Origin: Megalonaias nervosa
Lineage: Eukaryota > Mollusca > Bivalvia > Unionida > Unionidae
Assembly (NCBI GenBank): GCA_016617855.1
Contig: JAECUM010001811.1
Coordinates: 62,001-126,000, forward strand
Direction of reading: 5' to 3'
DNA: 64,000 nucleotides
Shown here: piece after piece, positions 48,734-59,537 of the stretch
Layout: each line of letters starts with the position of its first letter
How positions within the stretch are numbered: position 1 is the stretch's first letter
Notes under the pieces: model-generated
Database searches by the model: none
What the model was told of the DNA's origin: nothing
What the model saw: the letters and a program-made list of their open reading frames with translations, nothing else
Program-made: the position numbers and the translations under genes

Positions 48734-50210
48734 TCAGGATGTATGCAGGCACTGGCCAGTTTTGACTGACCAGCAATTGATGCAGGGGACCTATGCTGAT
48801 GGTCCTAAAATCCTGAGAGGCAGTAGTGGGAACACCAAATAAGGTATCTGAATCCAGCGGTGCAGCCCTCAGAAGATTTTTGCTATGTTCAAGCAAAAAC
48901 TTTTAAGAGTCTAAATCTACATCTGAATGTAGATGAAGAAGCTCTGCTACAGTAGACGACCCTTTATTATGTCTTGCCGCTTCTTGATCTTTGCTCAGCC
49001 ACTTTGCAATTATGCTAACGAATGGAGAGTGAGCATGTAGCAGCTAGTCTAGTGTGGGCATTGCTCCTGACAGTTTCTCATAACAAGAGAGAATCTTAGT
49101 GTCACTTAAAAACTTTGGTTTTGGGCACGTATCAAGGGGAAGAAGACAGTAGATTCCATTTACAGCCATGTTGAATGACCAGGTCTCTTCCTCCTCAACC
49201 ACGTGAGATGATGGTGGCAAGGGGTTTAGAGAACTTCGAAGGGTGGAGTACACCCTATCCTCTGGAATTTCAGTAAATTCTTGAGAATCATCTAGAATCC
49301 ACAAGGCATCATCTCCCTGTTCCAAAGCTTGGTTGGAAACAGGAAAAATGTTACCTGAAAGATCCCTCTGCATGGAAGGCTGGAGGGACGTATCTATTCT
49401 GTGTTACAGCACTGGGAGTGAAAAATTGTCCTCCATCGGTGTTGTGTCCAGAGATTACAAATTTTTCTCTTCTCTCTTTGGTCTCTTAGATGGAGGGGGA
49501 TTAACCCTCAGCTCCCTTGATGACCTTTCCTGCAGAACTTGTGACTTGAGATAAGCTCCATATAACAAAAGGACTGAAAGGGTACATGTGAAAGGAAGGG
49601 ACATTGGTCCAATTTCCTAGTCTGGAAGCATGTCTAAATGCACACTGTGTCCCTGTGGTGTAACAACTAGGTAATGTTGCGAAAGGGGGTAGTCAAGCCT
49701 ATTCCTAGCACCTGACCTTGATTCAACACATGTTTTGCAGACCTATACCCAGTTATCTCATATGTCTGTATCCAGTGATAAGTGGTCAGGCAATGACCTG
49801 TCACTTACAGTCAATGGCAATCTAAATTTGAGAGAACTTCCTTCAAAACTAGAAGTGTTTAGAATGATGGTTAAACCTCTTGGGTTTGTGTGATTTATTC
49901 TCCACATGACCTTGGATAAGATGCATTATCATGTCTCAGGAAGGTGCTGCTCCTGCCTTTTTTATTAGGGGGAGCGGACTCAAACCCTTCAGAAATGTAT
50001 GTTGCTATCTCACATGTAGTAACACTATTTCTCTCCTTGAAGACGCTATCTCTCTGTTTTAAATGGGGAGATGCAGTCAATTCCATCTTGTCTAGGGAAG
50101 GTACCACTCCTCCCTCATTTGTTTTGGAGAGTGCACTCGATCCCTTTAGAAACATCTGTTGCTACCTCACAGGTAGCACCAGTAATTATTTCTATGTGAG
50201 ATTTAATTGA

Positions 50211-52132
50211 TCCAGAAGAGGAAGAACATGCTTCCTTCCTATTCAGTTACATGTGACGCTTTCAGCAAGGTCCCAGGTGCCGTCTGACCACTGGCAACAT
50301 ATAGGACATCCATCTATTTGCGTACATTTTGTACATGATAAACAAATTAAGTGAGTGTCCCATGGGTAAAACTGTTGTAACTGGACAATTTTCGAGAACT
50401 CAAATTAGTGAGTACTTTTTACTGCCACAATGTCCCATGCCCTTTACGTTAGGAGAATGGGTGGGTGGTTCGTTGTGTGAACAATGCACTGCTGAAACTT
50501 ATCAATGTTGATCTTACCAATGTTACAAATTTGATAAGTACACACAATGGTTTAAAGTTCACTATAAAGAACTATTAATGACAGGCCTTGGTTACTAGCA
50601 TGAAACCATTGCACTTGTAGACATTTTCTCTTCATAGTGTTTCCATGTGTTGACTCAATGACTGTCTGGAAAAGAACGAGGATGCTCTATAAAGCATGGG
50701 CTGATGATGTAGATCAGACTTGGTTGATGCATGTGTTCTAGGAGATCTCTAGAACAGGAAGTTGGTGCATCTAACACAGTTGAGGCTTTTCCATACAGAA
50801 CGGTAAGCTTAATAATAGTGACAGGTTGAGCTATTAGTGACATTAAACTATGGGTTTCTGAAACTTAACTGATTTATTTTTTACCTGTTCCTAATGATTG
50901 GCTGAATTTTTCTGAAGTATTAGGGAATAAGTGATGTCAATGATGAAAAATTGGGAGCCATGACACAACCATGCTACTTCCTAAATCATGTTATAGTGAG
51001 GCACATTACAGTAGGTTTATCCTTTATTTCTCGTTATCTAAACAATCCACCTGTTGTACATGTTTTTGCATAGCCACCTCCTCTACACAGCCAGTTTTCT
51101 CAGCAGTTAAGTTTAGTACTCCTAGTGGGCAGCTACCCCTCTGATGTGGCATCGGCAAGCATATTAGTAAAAAAAATTCAAATTTACCCCTCACAAGCAG
51201 CCACTTTTTATCTACTATATCTTTAAAACCAATTTTTAATTCATACTGTAAGCTAAGTAATCCTATGATCTTTTCCAACGTCTGTTTCAAGTTATTGGTT
51301 TTCGTTACCAAGATAATTGTTGGCTGAAGCAGATTATAACATATACGATTACAGTTAATATCATAATCTACAAATGCTGACAGTTAAAGGAAATGGGATC
51401 AACAATGTTGTGAAAGGGTTTGATCACACTGCTGTTCTTTTCTTTGATGATTATGACTGAAGGTAACTGTCATGAATATAACTAGACCAACAGAGGTTAA
51501 ATATAGTTTGTGGATTCACACACAATAAGAAATGAATATTGAACAAAATAGGGTATCAGGCAAAGATTTTAAAATCACATTGACACTTCATTTATAAACA
51601 AGATGAAATTGCAGTACAATAAGCAACATATAAATAAGGCATTACAAAAGTTTCACATATCACAACATAAAAGGAACATTCTTAATTTAGAAAAAACAGT
51701 TCAAGTTATTCAACCCAATGAGAGTGGTGAGAGTTCAAGAGTTCTTGATGTTGGAAAGACTCAACTAAACAACATCATAAAAGACAAGGAGAATATTCTG
51801 CAGCACTTGGAAAACTGAAGAGTGAAAGAAGAATGATTCTGAATGCCAAGCGATGTCTGTACCAAGATTTAATGACAAAGTTCTGAATGGTTTTGCACTG
51901 CATATGCCAAGAACATCCCACTTACAAGTCAATTCATTCAAGAAGAGGCAACCATTTTATCAGTTTAAATAGAATAAATACTTTATGCTTAGGCATTAAG
52001 AACTATTAATGTATGTTCACTATTCTTACAACAAAAATAATCTTTTGATAATTAATGTTACTTTTAAATGAAATTATTATCATACTCCACCTCTATCTCT
52101 CACATGTCATATATCATGGTTACAATATTCAC
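50211..52132. other. Intron sequence, no gene
   Basis: AT-rich intron between the DIRS relic and the catalytic exon. Short ORFs lack splice support or motifs. A small direct repeat (TGATGTAG..CAG) is not meaningful. Confidence 0.5.
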
Positions 52133-52231
52133 CTGACCAAATTGAAAATTTCCGTAATCGTGGTCTTGAATCATGTCGAGGTGTTCCTTGAACAATTGCT
52201 GTGTGGCCTTATACACCATCTCATATTGATC
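52133..52231 (-). CDS. Host gene exon: end of PTP catalytic domain (PTP-PEST-like)
   Basis: A 99-nt exon with acceptor TTATTAACAG and donor GTCAG|GTGAAT. It is 33 codons in phase 0: DQYEMVYKATQQLFKEHLDM then a short acidic tail. The pattern Q-Y-E-x-V-x-x-A-x-x-QLF-x-x-x-L is the last helix of the PTP catalytic domain, and QLF-x-x-x-L in particular is typical of the PEST group (PTPN12/18/22). The Cys-containing HCSxGxGR loop would lie in an upstream exon; I find none between here and 55.1 kb, so it is beyond the viral-type insertion or outside the window. The product would be a cytosolic phosphotyrosine phosphatase. Confidence 0.8.
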
Positions 52232-53392
52232 CTGTTAATAAGCAAACAAGTTTTAACAATTAGAAAAACAAGACAATGTAATGCAATTTAAACTGGCATT
52301 GCATCCCTGCAAAACAGATACTCTTGGCAACATTATGCTGCCGAAAGGTTAAGTCCTGTGTCAAACATGGCAATATATCTGTACAATTTTACTGGAAAAT
52401 GGAGAAAATTGAACTTGATCGAGGACTTTTATATGTAAGCCTAAAATCAATCCTGAAACATGAAGTTCTTCAAAAGTTAAAGGACTGAAATGAAATTCCT
52501 AAAGTTTATGACATGACAGGATGTGATGTGATAAGACAGACAGACATAGGTTAACACTATATGCCCATCCATAGATATGGAGGCACATAAAAAGCCTTCT
52601 CTGGAAATGTAGAGTCCTTTTTCTTATTTGTGACATTTTGATTTTGCAGGTTTCTGATCCAATTTATTTCTGATATTAAACCTATAGGTTTATTTAGAGA
52701 GGGTCTGTCTGTCTGTCTGTCTGTGTGGGTGTCTGTGTGTTTGCATGCATGCATGGCACATCAGGACAATCCTGGTCATATAGTAGAGAATAAAAGTGCT
52801 ATGAATGCTTTAAGAAAACTTGAGAACATAAACTCTTCCAAATAAATGTAAACATTTAGTCCTAAAAGAGAAAAGATAAAGGAAAATATGTTAAATGCTT
52901 TAAAAGGTATTAAAATAAAAGATAAATGTACACAAATATAAAATCCTTAAAACATGAGGTCCAAATTTCTTTCTGCATTCTTAAAAAAATCCCCTAGATT
53001 TTCTCTAGTGGTAAAGCATCCAAAAGCTTCGTCACTGAGTTTACATCAGAATCTTCCACCTGATTTAAGTTATTAAACTAAACTGGTATTTTCAATTTAA
53101 TTGGCAAAATAAATTTTGTGGACCTGTAAATTTCATCATTAAGCCATTACCTTTTGCAGATCTGATTTTACTTGTATTGTTTTTTTTTTATAAGGAAAAC
53201 ACATTTGCAGAAATCTAAATCTGCAGGCAAGTTCCTTCATAAATTCCACAACAAAATAGCATGTGTAAAAAAACTGTTTTAGTTTCAGTAACTTGTATTG
53301 TAACAGTCTTTAAAATAAATTACTTCCAATTAAGTAAATTGTTAAAGCTTCTCCTGCATCATCTGTCATGAATTCCATTGTAATATATTATT

Positions 53393-53397
<5 letters not shown>
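52232..53397. other. Intron or flank, no gene; (TGTC)n tract
   Basis: (TCTG)n at about 52702-52724. The rest is AT-rich without exon-like segments. Confidence 0.5.

Positions 53398-53429
<32 letters not shown>
53398..53429 (+). repeat. (CA)n microsatellite
   Basis: Uninterrupted CA dinucleotide run of about 32 bp. Confidence 0.97.
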
Positions 53430-53433
<4 letters not shown>

Positions 53434-53809
53434 TAACCAGTTATTTACTGACCCTTAAACTCAAATACATGTACCTGCAGGACTAATTTTGCACAAAGCT
53501 AACACCTAATACAACACAGCCAGACTGAGCGAAAGAGAAAACTGCAAAAAGTAAATGATACAAAACTGACTTCAACCTTATATTTTCCGACCCTAGAAAT
53601 GGAGAACCACAATCTCTAGATACAGAAAACACAAAAGGGTAAAACAAAATCTGGATTAAACAAAATCTGGATAAAACAATCTACCAGGACTAAGAAGAAC
53701 TTGTGTCTAGAAATACTAACAGTGTCCTTGAGGTTTTATCGTATTTACTGCCTAATATAATGCAGTTTATGCATTTAATTTATGTATATGCCACAAAGTC
53801 TTAGAAAAA

Positions 53810-53876
<67 letters not shown>
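53810..53876. repeat. (TA)n microsatellite
   Basis: About 66 bp of alternating AT, self-complementary. Confidence 0.97.
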
Positions 53877-53879
<3 letters not shown>

Positions 53880-55147
53880 ATCCACTCTTTCAAAATTTAC
53901 CAAATGAAAAGGAACTATTTTGGCCCCTTCTGGAAAACTTATCTTGGTAATTAATCTGGCATTAAAAATGATGGATAACATAAAATGTACATGAAAACCA
54001 TCTGAATTTTACCACACTTTAATTTTATGACAAATTATTAAACAAGCTATATGTATCATTATTGTGACATACATTTTTTTATGCAAATAGGGCAGGCCAT
54101 AGCAATAAACACCTGTGAATAGAAGTATTACTTTAATCTAAAGCATATGTTTAGCAGAATTCTTTAAATTTAGCAAGGCTGGGTCTTTTACCACAATTTC
54201 TAAATGTGTATATGGTATGCAGTGTTCACAATGATACCTTTTGATTGAACCAATTCAAAACTCAATGTATGCTCAGATCTACACATCTGACTTACAGCTG
54301 ATGGCTATTTATATGTATGCCACTGAAAATTTACATGCTGTACCTTGCTCAACTTGTTATTGTTTCATTTGCTGTACCTTTTTATTTAAAACCTCAAATC
54401 ATGACAGGATTCAATTTGTAATACATGTCATTGTTCAATATACCCAAAACTTTTGGCAAAAACATCCTTGGGAACATCATAATATTGTTTTGTACAGATA
54501 TACATGGTCTAAGTCTTTTAGACAAAACAGAGCAGGTAATATATACAGGTGCAGCGTGGCACACGTCTTGCTTTATGAACTCAGAGTGTAGGTACAGAGC
54601 TACATGCTATGAAAATTTATATGTAAAAAGGCACACATGGCAGCCAATGCAACTAGAGTAGTGGAGCATCACTAATAATACTTATGAAGTGGATGCTAAA
54701 ATAAAAGTTACCTATAGGAAAGGCCAACTGACTGCCTGTACAGGTAAAATCACTCAAACATCCCTTATAGTAACTACGAAGTGGATGCTATGACCAAACT
54801 ATGCATTGAAAACTTACCTGCATGTATCCAACTGCGCCAGAAACTATACAGGTATAATATCAATTGTAAGATAGTGTTACCAGCAGGAAAGGCTAAATGA
54901 CTGCCTACTGGTGCCAATCCTGTATCAAGTGGAGATCACTCTATCTAAATTTCACTTTGGTGGAGAGATCATTTTTATCATTGTAGCTAAAACTTTTAGC
55001 CAGTGAGAGCTAGATTTGTAAGGTTGTAATAGTTCTCCTGTAATGATTGGGTAACATATCTGAATAAAATGTGGAAGTATATGTCTTAACTGGAATTAAG
55101 TTCCTGCATCACTAACAGTCATGTACATATTAATTTACACAGTAACA
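53877..55147. other. Non-coding flank of the viral-type element; low-copy repeat
   Basis: Within 54660-54920 the phrase 'GAAAGGC.AA.TGACTGCCT' occurs twice, as does 'CTA.GAAGTGGATGCTA', so this is a small diverged tandem repeat. One 116-codon ORF (54241-54591) has no recognisable motif and overlaps another frame. It is probably chance. Confidence 0.5.
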
Positions 55148-55425
55148 GCAGCAGGCAGGGTGAACAGACAACTTGTGTTCCTGGCCTTATTTTACAAAAA
55201 TAAAGGTTCCTACAGGGGCTGAAAAATAAGGTCAATAACGCTAAACCGAACCTCCTAACTTTTATTATTACCGTATAGTTTGAAAAAACGGATAATAAAT
55301 CATTTTTGGTTAGCTCATTTTTATTATTTTATTTTTGACTTTTTTGTTTTTTATGTTATAACGCGTTTAGTTTACTCGCGGGTCAATTAATTTTTGTCGG
55401 CCGCCCTGCCTGCTGCTATAACTTA
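55148..55425. repeat. Inverted repeat pair near the left edge of the viral-type element
   Basis: AGCAGCAGGCAGGG at about 55148-55161 and its exact complement CCCTGCCTGCTGCT at about 55404-55417 enclose about 240 bp. The enclosed part holds another stem (ATTATTACCGT with ACGGATAATAAAT) and a GC-rich patch (CTCGCGGGTC). It could be a border structure, a short MITE, or part of the element's terminal region. No matching copy was seen at the right side because the window ends. Confidence 0.5.
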
Positions 55426-55434
55426 AACAGCCAG

Positions 55435-55442
55435 TATAAATA
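55435..55442 (+). promoter_or_regulatory. TATA-like box before the structural gene cluster
   Basis: TATAAATA sits just before the first long open frame, in sequence that otherwise has no coding. Position and sense fit a promoter for the cluster. It contains the stop codon (55437-55439) that closes the frame upstream. No initiator motif was identified. Confidence 0.35.
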
Positions 55443-56801
55443 TTATTAATAAAGGTCGTCATTGGCGAACCACATTCAGCTAGATTAGCAAGAGAGCGAC
55501 TAGAAGCAATTAGAAAATATTTACCTGTTCGTGATGCTGTCAAGCAACAATTACAAGAATGTCAGGAATCTCATGTTGAATTTGAAGAGGATACAAAACA
55601 ATTATTTAAACCTATTACAGAGACAACTAAACCTCTTCTTCCTGTTTTAGAGAAAACTGCTGAAGCAACTGGAAAAATAGCAGAAAGAACAAAACAGACA
55701 AAAAGACTTTTACGAGAACTTCCAATAGAAATAGCTGCTGCTCAGCCACCGAGGGATATACCAGAATTAATTGAAGGTGATTCGAGTGTTCCCCTTGTTA
55801 AACCAAAAACATCAAGAAAAAAATATGAAAAAAAGCCAGTAACCAAACTTTCCGCACGGGGTCTTATGTACGCTAGTGATGATCCTACTGGAGTCGCTGC
55901 TACAGGATATGCTTATCGTGATCTTTTTTTAGATCCGGATACTCCTGATATTCCAAGAAATAAATGGAGTTCTTTTATATTTCGAACCATTAACAAAATA
56001 ACCAAAATCACCGGTAAACATCGAAATAATTTTAAAAAATTTGAGGATGATGTTAAAAAATATGAAAAGGAATTTATTCGTAGAGGTATCAAGGATAGTG
56101 AACAGAGAGCAATATTGGAAAGAGAATTAAAAGAATATAAAGAAGAAGAAGAAGAAAGAGAAGAATTGTATGAAGAACAACAATCACCATCGCCACCACA
56201 ACAACCATCATTATCATTACCACCGCCATTACAACCAACACCAGCGGAAGCAGCAAAAGGACGAAAAGTAAAAGGATCAAAATATTGGTCGCCAGCCTCA
56301 CAGAAAATTCTGGAAGAACAACAATCATCTGAACCTGCGAAGGTATTAGAAAGAGAAAAGGAAATTAAAAAATTAACTGGCAATGCTAGATATTATAAAG
56401 AAAATATAGATTCAATAAGAAAGAGTAAATTCTTCCTTTCAGAACCCTTTAAATCAGGAATTGAGAGAAATATTGATATCCTAATGAAAATTAGAACCAA
56501 ATTATTTGAATTAAGAGTACCAGAATCTGAAATCGATGAAATTATTCCAATATCCTATTTAAGAGTTATTGGAAGTGGTCTCTCTACTGGAGGTGATTTT
56601 ACTCTATGTCCAAATAACGTCATTGCTGATGTTGAACGTCTGGAGATTCTCATCGGAGGAAAACGAGCTGGTAATAATTCTCCAGAAATAATTAATGAAG
56701 CGGCCGATATTTGTAGACGATTATTTACTGGCGGTATCATGGACGTTGATGTTTATCAGTCTCTTATTAATGAAATTGCCGATGACTACTACAGTGACTA
56801 A
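55440..56801 (+). CDS. Helical, Pro-rich structural-type protein, start unclear
   Basis: The frame is open from 55440 to the stop at 56799-56801 (about 453 codons), but the first ATG is only at 55866 (311 residues). The coding character clearly extends upstream of that ATG: an Arg/Glu-rich helical region begins near VIGEPHSARLARERLEAIRK, followed by LLPVLEKTAEATGKIAERTK. So the gene is either 5'-truncated or starts by splicing or a non-AUG codon. After the ATG come MYASDDPTGVAATGYAYRDL, a Lys/Glu coiled-coil-like stretch, a run of acidic Glu, a PPQQPSLSLPPPLQPTP linker and a C-terminal helical domain. No enzyme motif is seen. Its place first in the structural cluster suggests a virion or assembly protein, but that is inference. 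Confidence 0.6.
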   Translation: MLLIKVVIGEPHSARLARERLEAIRKYLPVRDAVKQQLQECQESHVEFEEDTKQLFKPITETTKPLLPVLEKTAEATGKIAERTKQTKRLLRELPIEIAAAQPPRDIPELIEGDSSVPLVKPKTSRKKYEKKPVTKLSARGLMYASDDPTGVAATGYAYRDLFLDPDTPDIPRNKWSSFIFRTINKITKITGKHRNNFKKFEDDVKKYEKEFIRRGIKDSEQRAILERELKEYKEEEEEREELYEEQQSPSPPQQPSLSLPPPLQPTPAEAAKGRKVKGSKYWSPASQKILEEQQSSEPAKVLEREKEIKKLTGNARYYKENIDSIRKSKFFLSEPFKSGIERNIDILMKIRTKLFELRVPESEIDEIIPISYLRVIGSGLSTGGDFTLCPNNVIADVERLEILIGGKRAGNNSPEIINEAADICRRLFTGGIMDVDVYQSLINEIADDYYSD

Positions 56802-56832
56802 GTACGTAATTAAATACAATTACTATAATAAA

Positions 56833-57279
56833 ATGATTGTACATAGTACTCAACGTGGACCAACCACAGTCAGGGTAATAAATTCACGATTACCAGTATA
56901 CAAAACAACCTACGGAGATGGACTAGGTGATGTTGTTCAGGGTCTATTTAGAAGGATAGCCCCAAAAGCAATACCGATCGCAAAGCAACTGGGTATGAAA
57001 GCTATTGATGTTGTTCGTGAAAAAGGTATTGGTGCTGTTGGTGATGTTGCCAGTAAAGCATTTTCAGCGATCAAAGATAGACTAGCACGATTAATACGAC
57101 GAAAACCTCAACCACTAAAATTACCTAGTACTGAAGCAATACCTGCAAATGTCAGTAAAATAATAAATCAAGTTGCTAATCAAAAACTAGCAGAGTTGGC
57201 TGATGTACCAATGTCAGAAAAAGAAAAAAATATAACCGCTAGTCTGATAGCAGGAAGTGGTCTTCGTTTTAGACGATAA
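56833..57279 (+). CDS. Small basic amphipathic core/minor-capsid-type protein
   Basis: 148 residues from the ATG at 56833. An upstream in-frame ATG at 56695 would overlap the previous gene by over 100 bp, so the later start is preferred. Near residue 30 is GDGLGDVVQGLFRRIAPKAI, a Gly-rich amphipathic helix. Repeated Val/Ala helices with Lys/Arg follow (AIKDRLARLIRRKPQ), and the C-terminus is GSGLRFRR. A GLFR-containing helix of this kind is a recurring component next to the capsid gene in invertebrate integrated elements of this type (recalled), and it resembles adenovirus-style membrane-lytic or core proteins in character. The spacing to the capsid gene is 14 bp. Confidence 0.65.
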   Translation: MIVHSTQRGPTTVRVINSRLPVYKTTYGDGLGDVVQGLFRRIAPKAIPIAKQLGMKAIDVVREKGIGAVGDVASKAFSAIKDRLARLIRRKPQPLKLPSTEAIPANVSKIINQVANQKLAELADVPMSEKEKNITASLIAGSGLRFRR

Positions 57280-57293
57280 TAATTATAATAAAA

Positions 57294-58626
57294 ATGTTCA
57301 AGCGCATATCTGATCCAGCATTCGACATGGACGCACCAGTACTCAAAGATGAGTCTGTGCGTGATTATCAATATTATTCTTATGACGCTCGAATTCCAGA
57401 TCAGCATGGACGAATTGAACTACAGGTTCAGGATACAAGTAGGTATTTCCTACCCGCTGAGGCTTTTATTGAGGTAGAAGGTGAAATTTTAAATAACGCT
57501 GCTCCTGCAGCACCAGTAGCATATGGAGCTGAAGTTAGGGTTGGTTTTGTTAATAATGGCATCATGGCGTTGTTTGATAGTGCTACGTACATGATTGACG
57601 GAAAAAATATTGAATCAATTCAAAAGGACGTTGATGTTGCTACAACGATATTAGGTCTTGCAAGATACAGCAACGATTATTCAAGATCAACCGGTCCATC
57701 AATGATGTTTGTAAAGGATACTTCTAACCACCCTGATAACAGACGATATAATTTAGTACAAACACCGCGTGTTACTGCATCCGATCCACAACCAGCAGGA
57801 ATGATAGCACGGCCTGTTGCTGATTTTTTGTTATTGCAAAGTGTTAATCCCAATTTCAACTTAGGATTTGCAGCACGTAGATCAATGTTAAAAGGTGAAA
57901 GAAGAGCATTTTCATGTGCCATTCCACTATCACATATCTTTGGATTCTGTAGAAATGTCAGAAAAGTCATTTTTGGAGCCAAACATATGGTTGTACTTGT
58001 ACGAAAAGCAACCAACAACGATGCATTATGGAGACCCATTGGTGATGCTGGTAGAGTAATTCTGACAAAACTTTCATCATGGATGCCGGTGATGACTCCA
58101 ACAGTATCTGAAGAAGATCGGTTACTTGCTTTTATGAATCAAGGTGGTAAATCAGCGTTGTCATGGTTAACAATGACCACAGATGCTATCCAGAGTAATA
58201 TTAATGGTTTATTTACATGGCAAATAGCTTATGATATTTGACAATCTTGGTGTTTCCGAGGTTTCTTTAAGAATAAATGGACATCAAGAACCATCTGAGG
58301 ATATTTTACTGAATTTTGAACAAAATCATGTAGCACGTGCATATCATCGTCTGATGACGTTCATGGGACGTGATCAAAATATTGATACTGGTTTACAAAT
58401 ATCACAGTTAGATTTTACAACCCTATATCCAATTTATTACTTTTCGCTCGAACATTTAGATTTAACCAGACAGTCAGTAGTCGATGTACATTTTCGAGCT
58501 CGTGTGACAATAGGAGCTATTGCCAATTACAGAGCAATTGCTGTCATACTCAGCGATAAATCAATGTTACTTGAAGGTGTTGGTGGACGAATGAGAGTCG
58601 TTGATGCTCCAGTAGAAAACATGTAA
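57294..58626 (+). pseudogene. Jelly-roll-type major capsid protein candidate, frame broken once
   Basis: The first frame runs 57294-58241 (315 codons) and the second 58231-58626. The break falls within 58231-58241 at a short T run. Together they would be roughly 440 residues. The N-terminal part has alternating hydrophobic strands (YYSYDARIPDQHGRIELQV, YFLPAEAFIEVEGEI), then NNGIMALFDSATYMIDGK, FSCAIPLSHIFGFCRN and VRKVIFGAKHMVVLVRK. The C-terminal frame includes LYPIYYFSLEHLDLTRQS and IGAIANYRAIAVILSDKS. Strand-rich content, size and position before the protease fit a double-jelly-roll capsid, and the strand order matches proteins I recall from invertebrate integrated elements. The fold is inferred, not computed. 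Confidence 0.7.
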
Positions 58627-58649
58627 TTAGATCGTTTATGAATATTATA

Positions 58650-59529
58650 ATGTCGTGTAATCACGTTAATGTTAGTCTGACTCCTGATCAGATTAAAAGG
58701 ATACAATCAGCATCAAATAATAACTGGATTAAAAATATTGCTAAAGAAAGAGCAGATGAGCGGTTCAAATAAATTATCTCTTACAGAACGTCAGCTCAGG
58801 CATTTCGATGAAGCCAAAAAATCAAATAAAGGTACAAAACTTAATCTTTCTGCGGATGCCATTAAAGACATCATTAAGACGGGTGGTATATTTCCACTTC
58901 TTGCTGCTATACCAGCATTAATAGCCGCTGCAGCCCCTGCTGCTGCAAAAGCAGCTGCATTAGGCGCTGTTGGAACCGCTGCTGGAATGGCATTAAAGAA
59001 AGCAACAGGAAAGGGAATCAAAAAAAAAGGGAAGGGGTCTAAGATTGCCAGGGACTCCACATTCATGGTACGGAAAAGGCCTGAGATTACCAGGGACAGT
59101 TTACTAATATCTCCTATGTCCAATTTTGATTTACTAGATGCTGCTAAAAAATTAAAAATAAAAAATTTTAGAGGAGTTTTTATGCATGATCAATTACCAA
59201 AACAACCAAACAATATTGAAACCGGTATTATTAATCTCGATGAAAACTCTGGTCCAGGCACACATTGGGTCGGATATGCAATTGATCCACGTGGAATTAT
59301 TTATTTTGATTCATATGGACGAGCTCCACCAAAAGAATTCTTAAAGTATATTAGCGGCTATCAAAGTACTCCAATATGGTATTCAACGTTACCAACACAA
59401 ACATTAACTGATCCACCAGTATGTGGTCGTGAAGTACTTAATGTACTTGATGCTGTATCAAAATCAACAAAACCACCTCACAAAGTTGTACATGAATATA
59501 CTACGACGTCACATTTAAACAGACATTAG
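58650..59529 (+). CDS. Membrane-active segment fused to adenain-type cysteine protease; 5' end frame-shifted
   Basis: The main frame starts at ATG 58756 and ends at 59529 (about 257 residues). A short upstream frame (ATG 58650, stop 58770-58772) encodes SLTPDQIKRIQSASNNNW, which parallels SLTERQLRHFDEAKKSN in the main frame, so the true N-terminus probably lies upstream of a frame break near 58750-58770. Residues 40-75 of the main frame are hydrophobic and Ala-rich (PLLAAIPALIAAAAP...ALGAVGTAAGMAL), followed by basic KGIKKKGKGSK: a likely membrane-penetrating or core peptide. The C-terminal domain has GTHWVGYAIDP (catalytic His), IYFDSYGRAPP (Asp at the acidic position) and PPVCGREVLNVL (nucleophile Cys followed by Gly). 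This matches peptidase family C5, which matures capsid proteins. The triad looks intact. Confidence 0.8.
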
Positions 59530-59537
59530 TAAATATA

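Larger units (their letters stand above)
45396..50210 (-). mobile_element. DIRS-type retroelement relic C (most complete)
   Basis: From high to low coordinates on the minus strand: Gag-like low-complexity frames (49895-50155 and 49044-49373), RT (48455-48733), connection/RNase H and downstream region (47071-48152), tyrosine recombinase (46375-46713), then a terminal block at 45396-46370 shared with relics A and B. This is the canonical DIRS order. Every frame is interrupted. A SINE-2 copy landed in the terminal block at 45912-46089, after or late in the element's life. Confidence 0.85.

Noticed and set aside
54241..54591. 116-codon plus-strand ORF as a gene next to the viral-type element.
   Set aside because: No domain, biased composition, an overlapping competing frame and no regulatory context.
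56089..56383. Minus-strand ORFs with poly-Leu/Val or Ser/Gly-rich content within the first structural gene.
   Set aside because: Antisense shadows of the Glu- and Pro-rich coding region on the plus strand.
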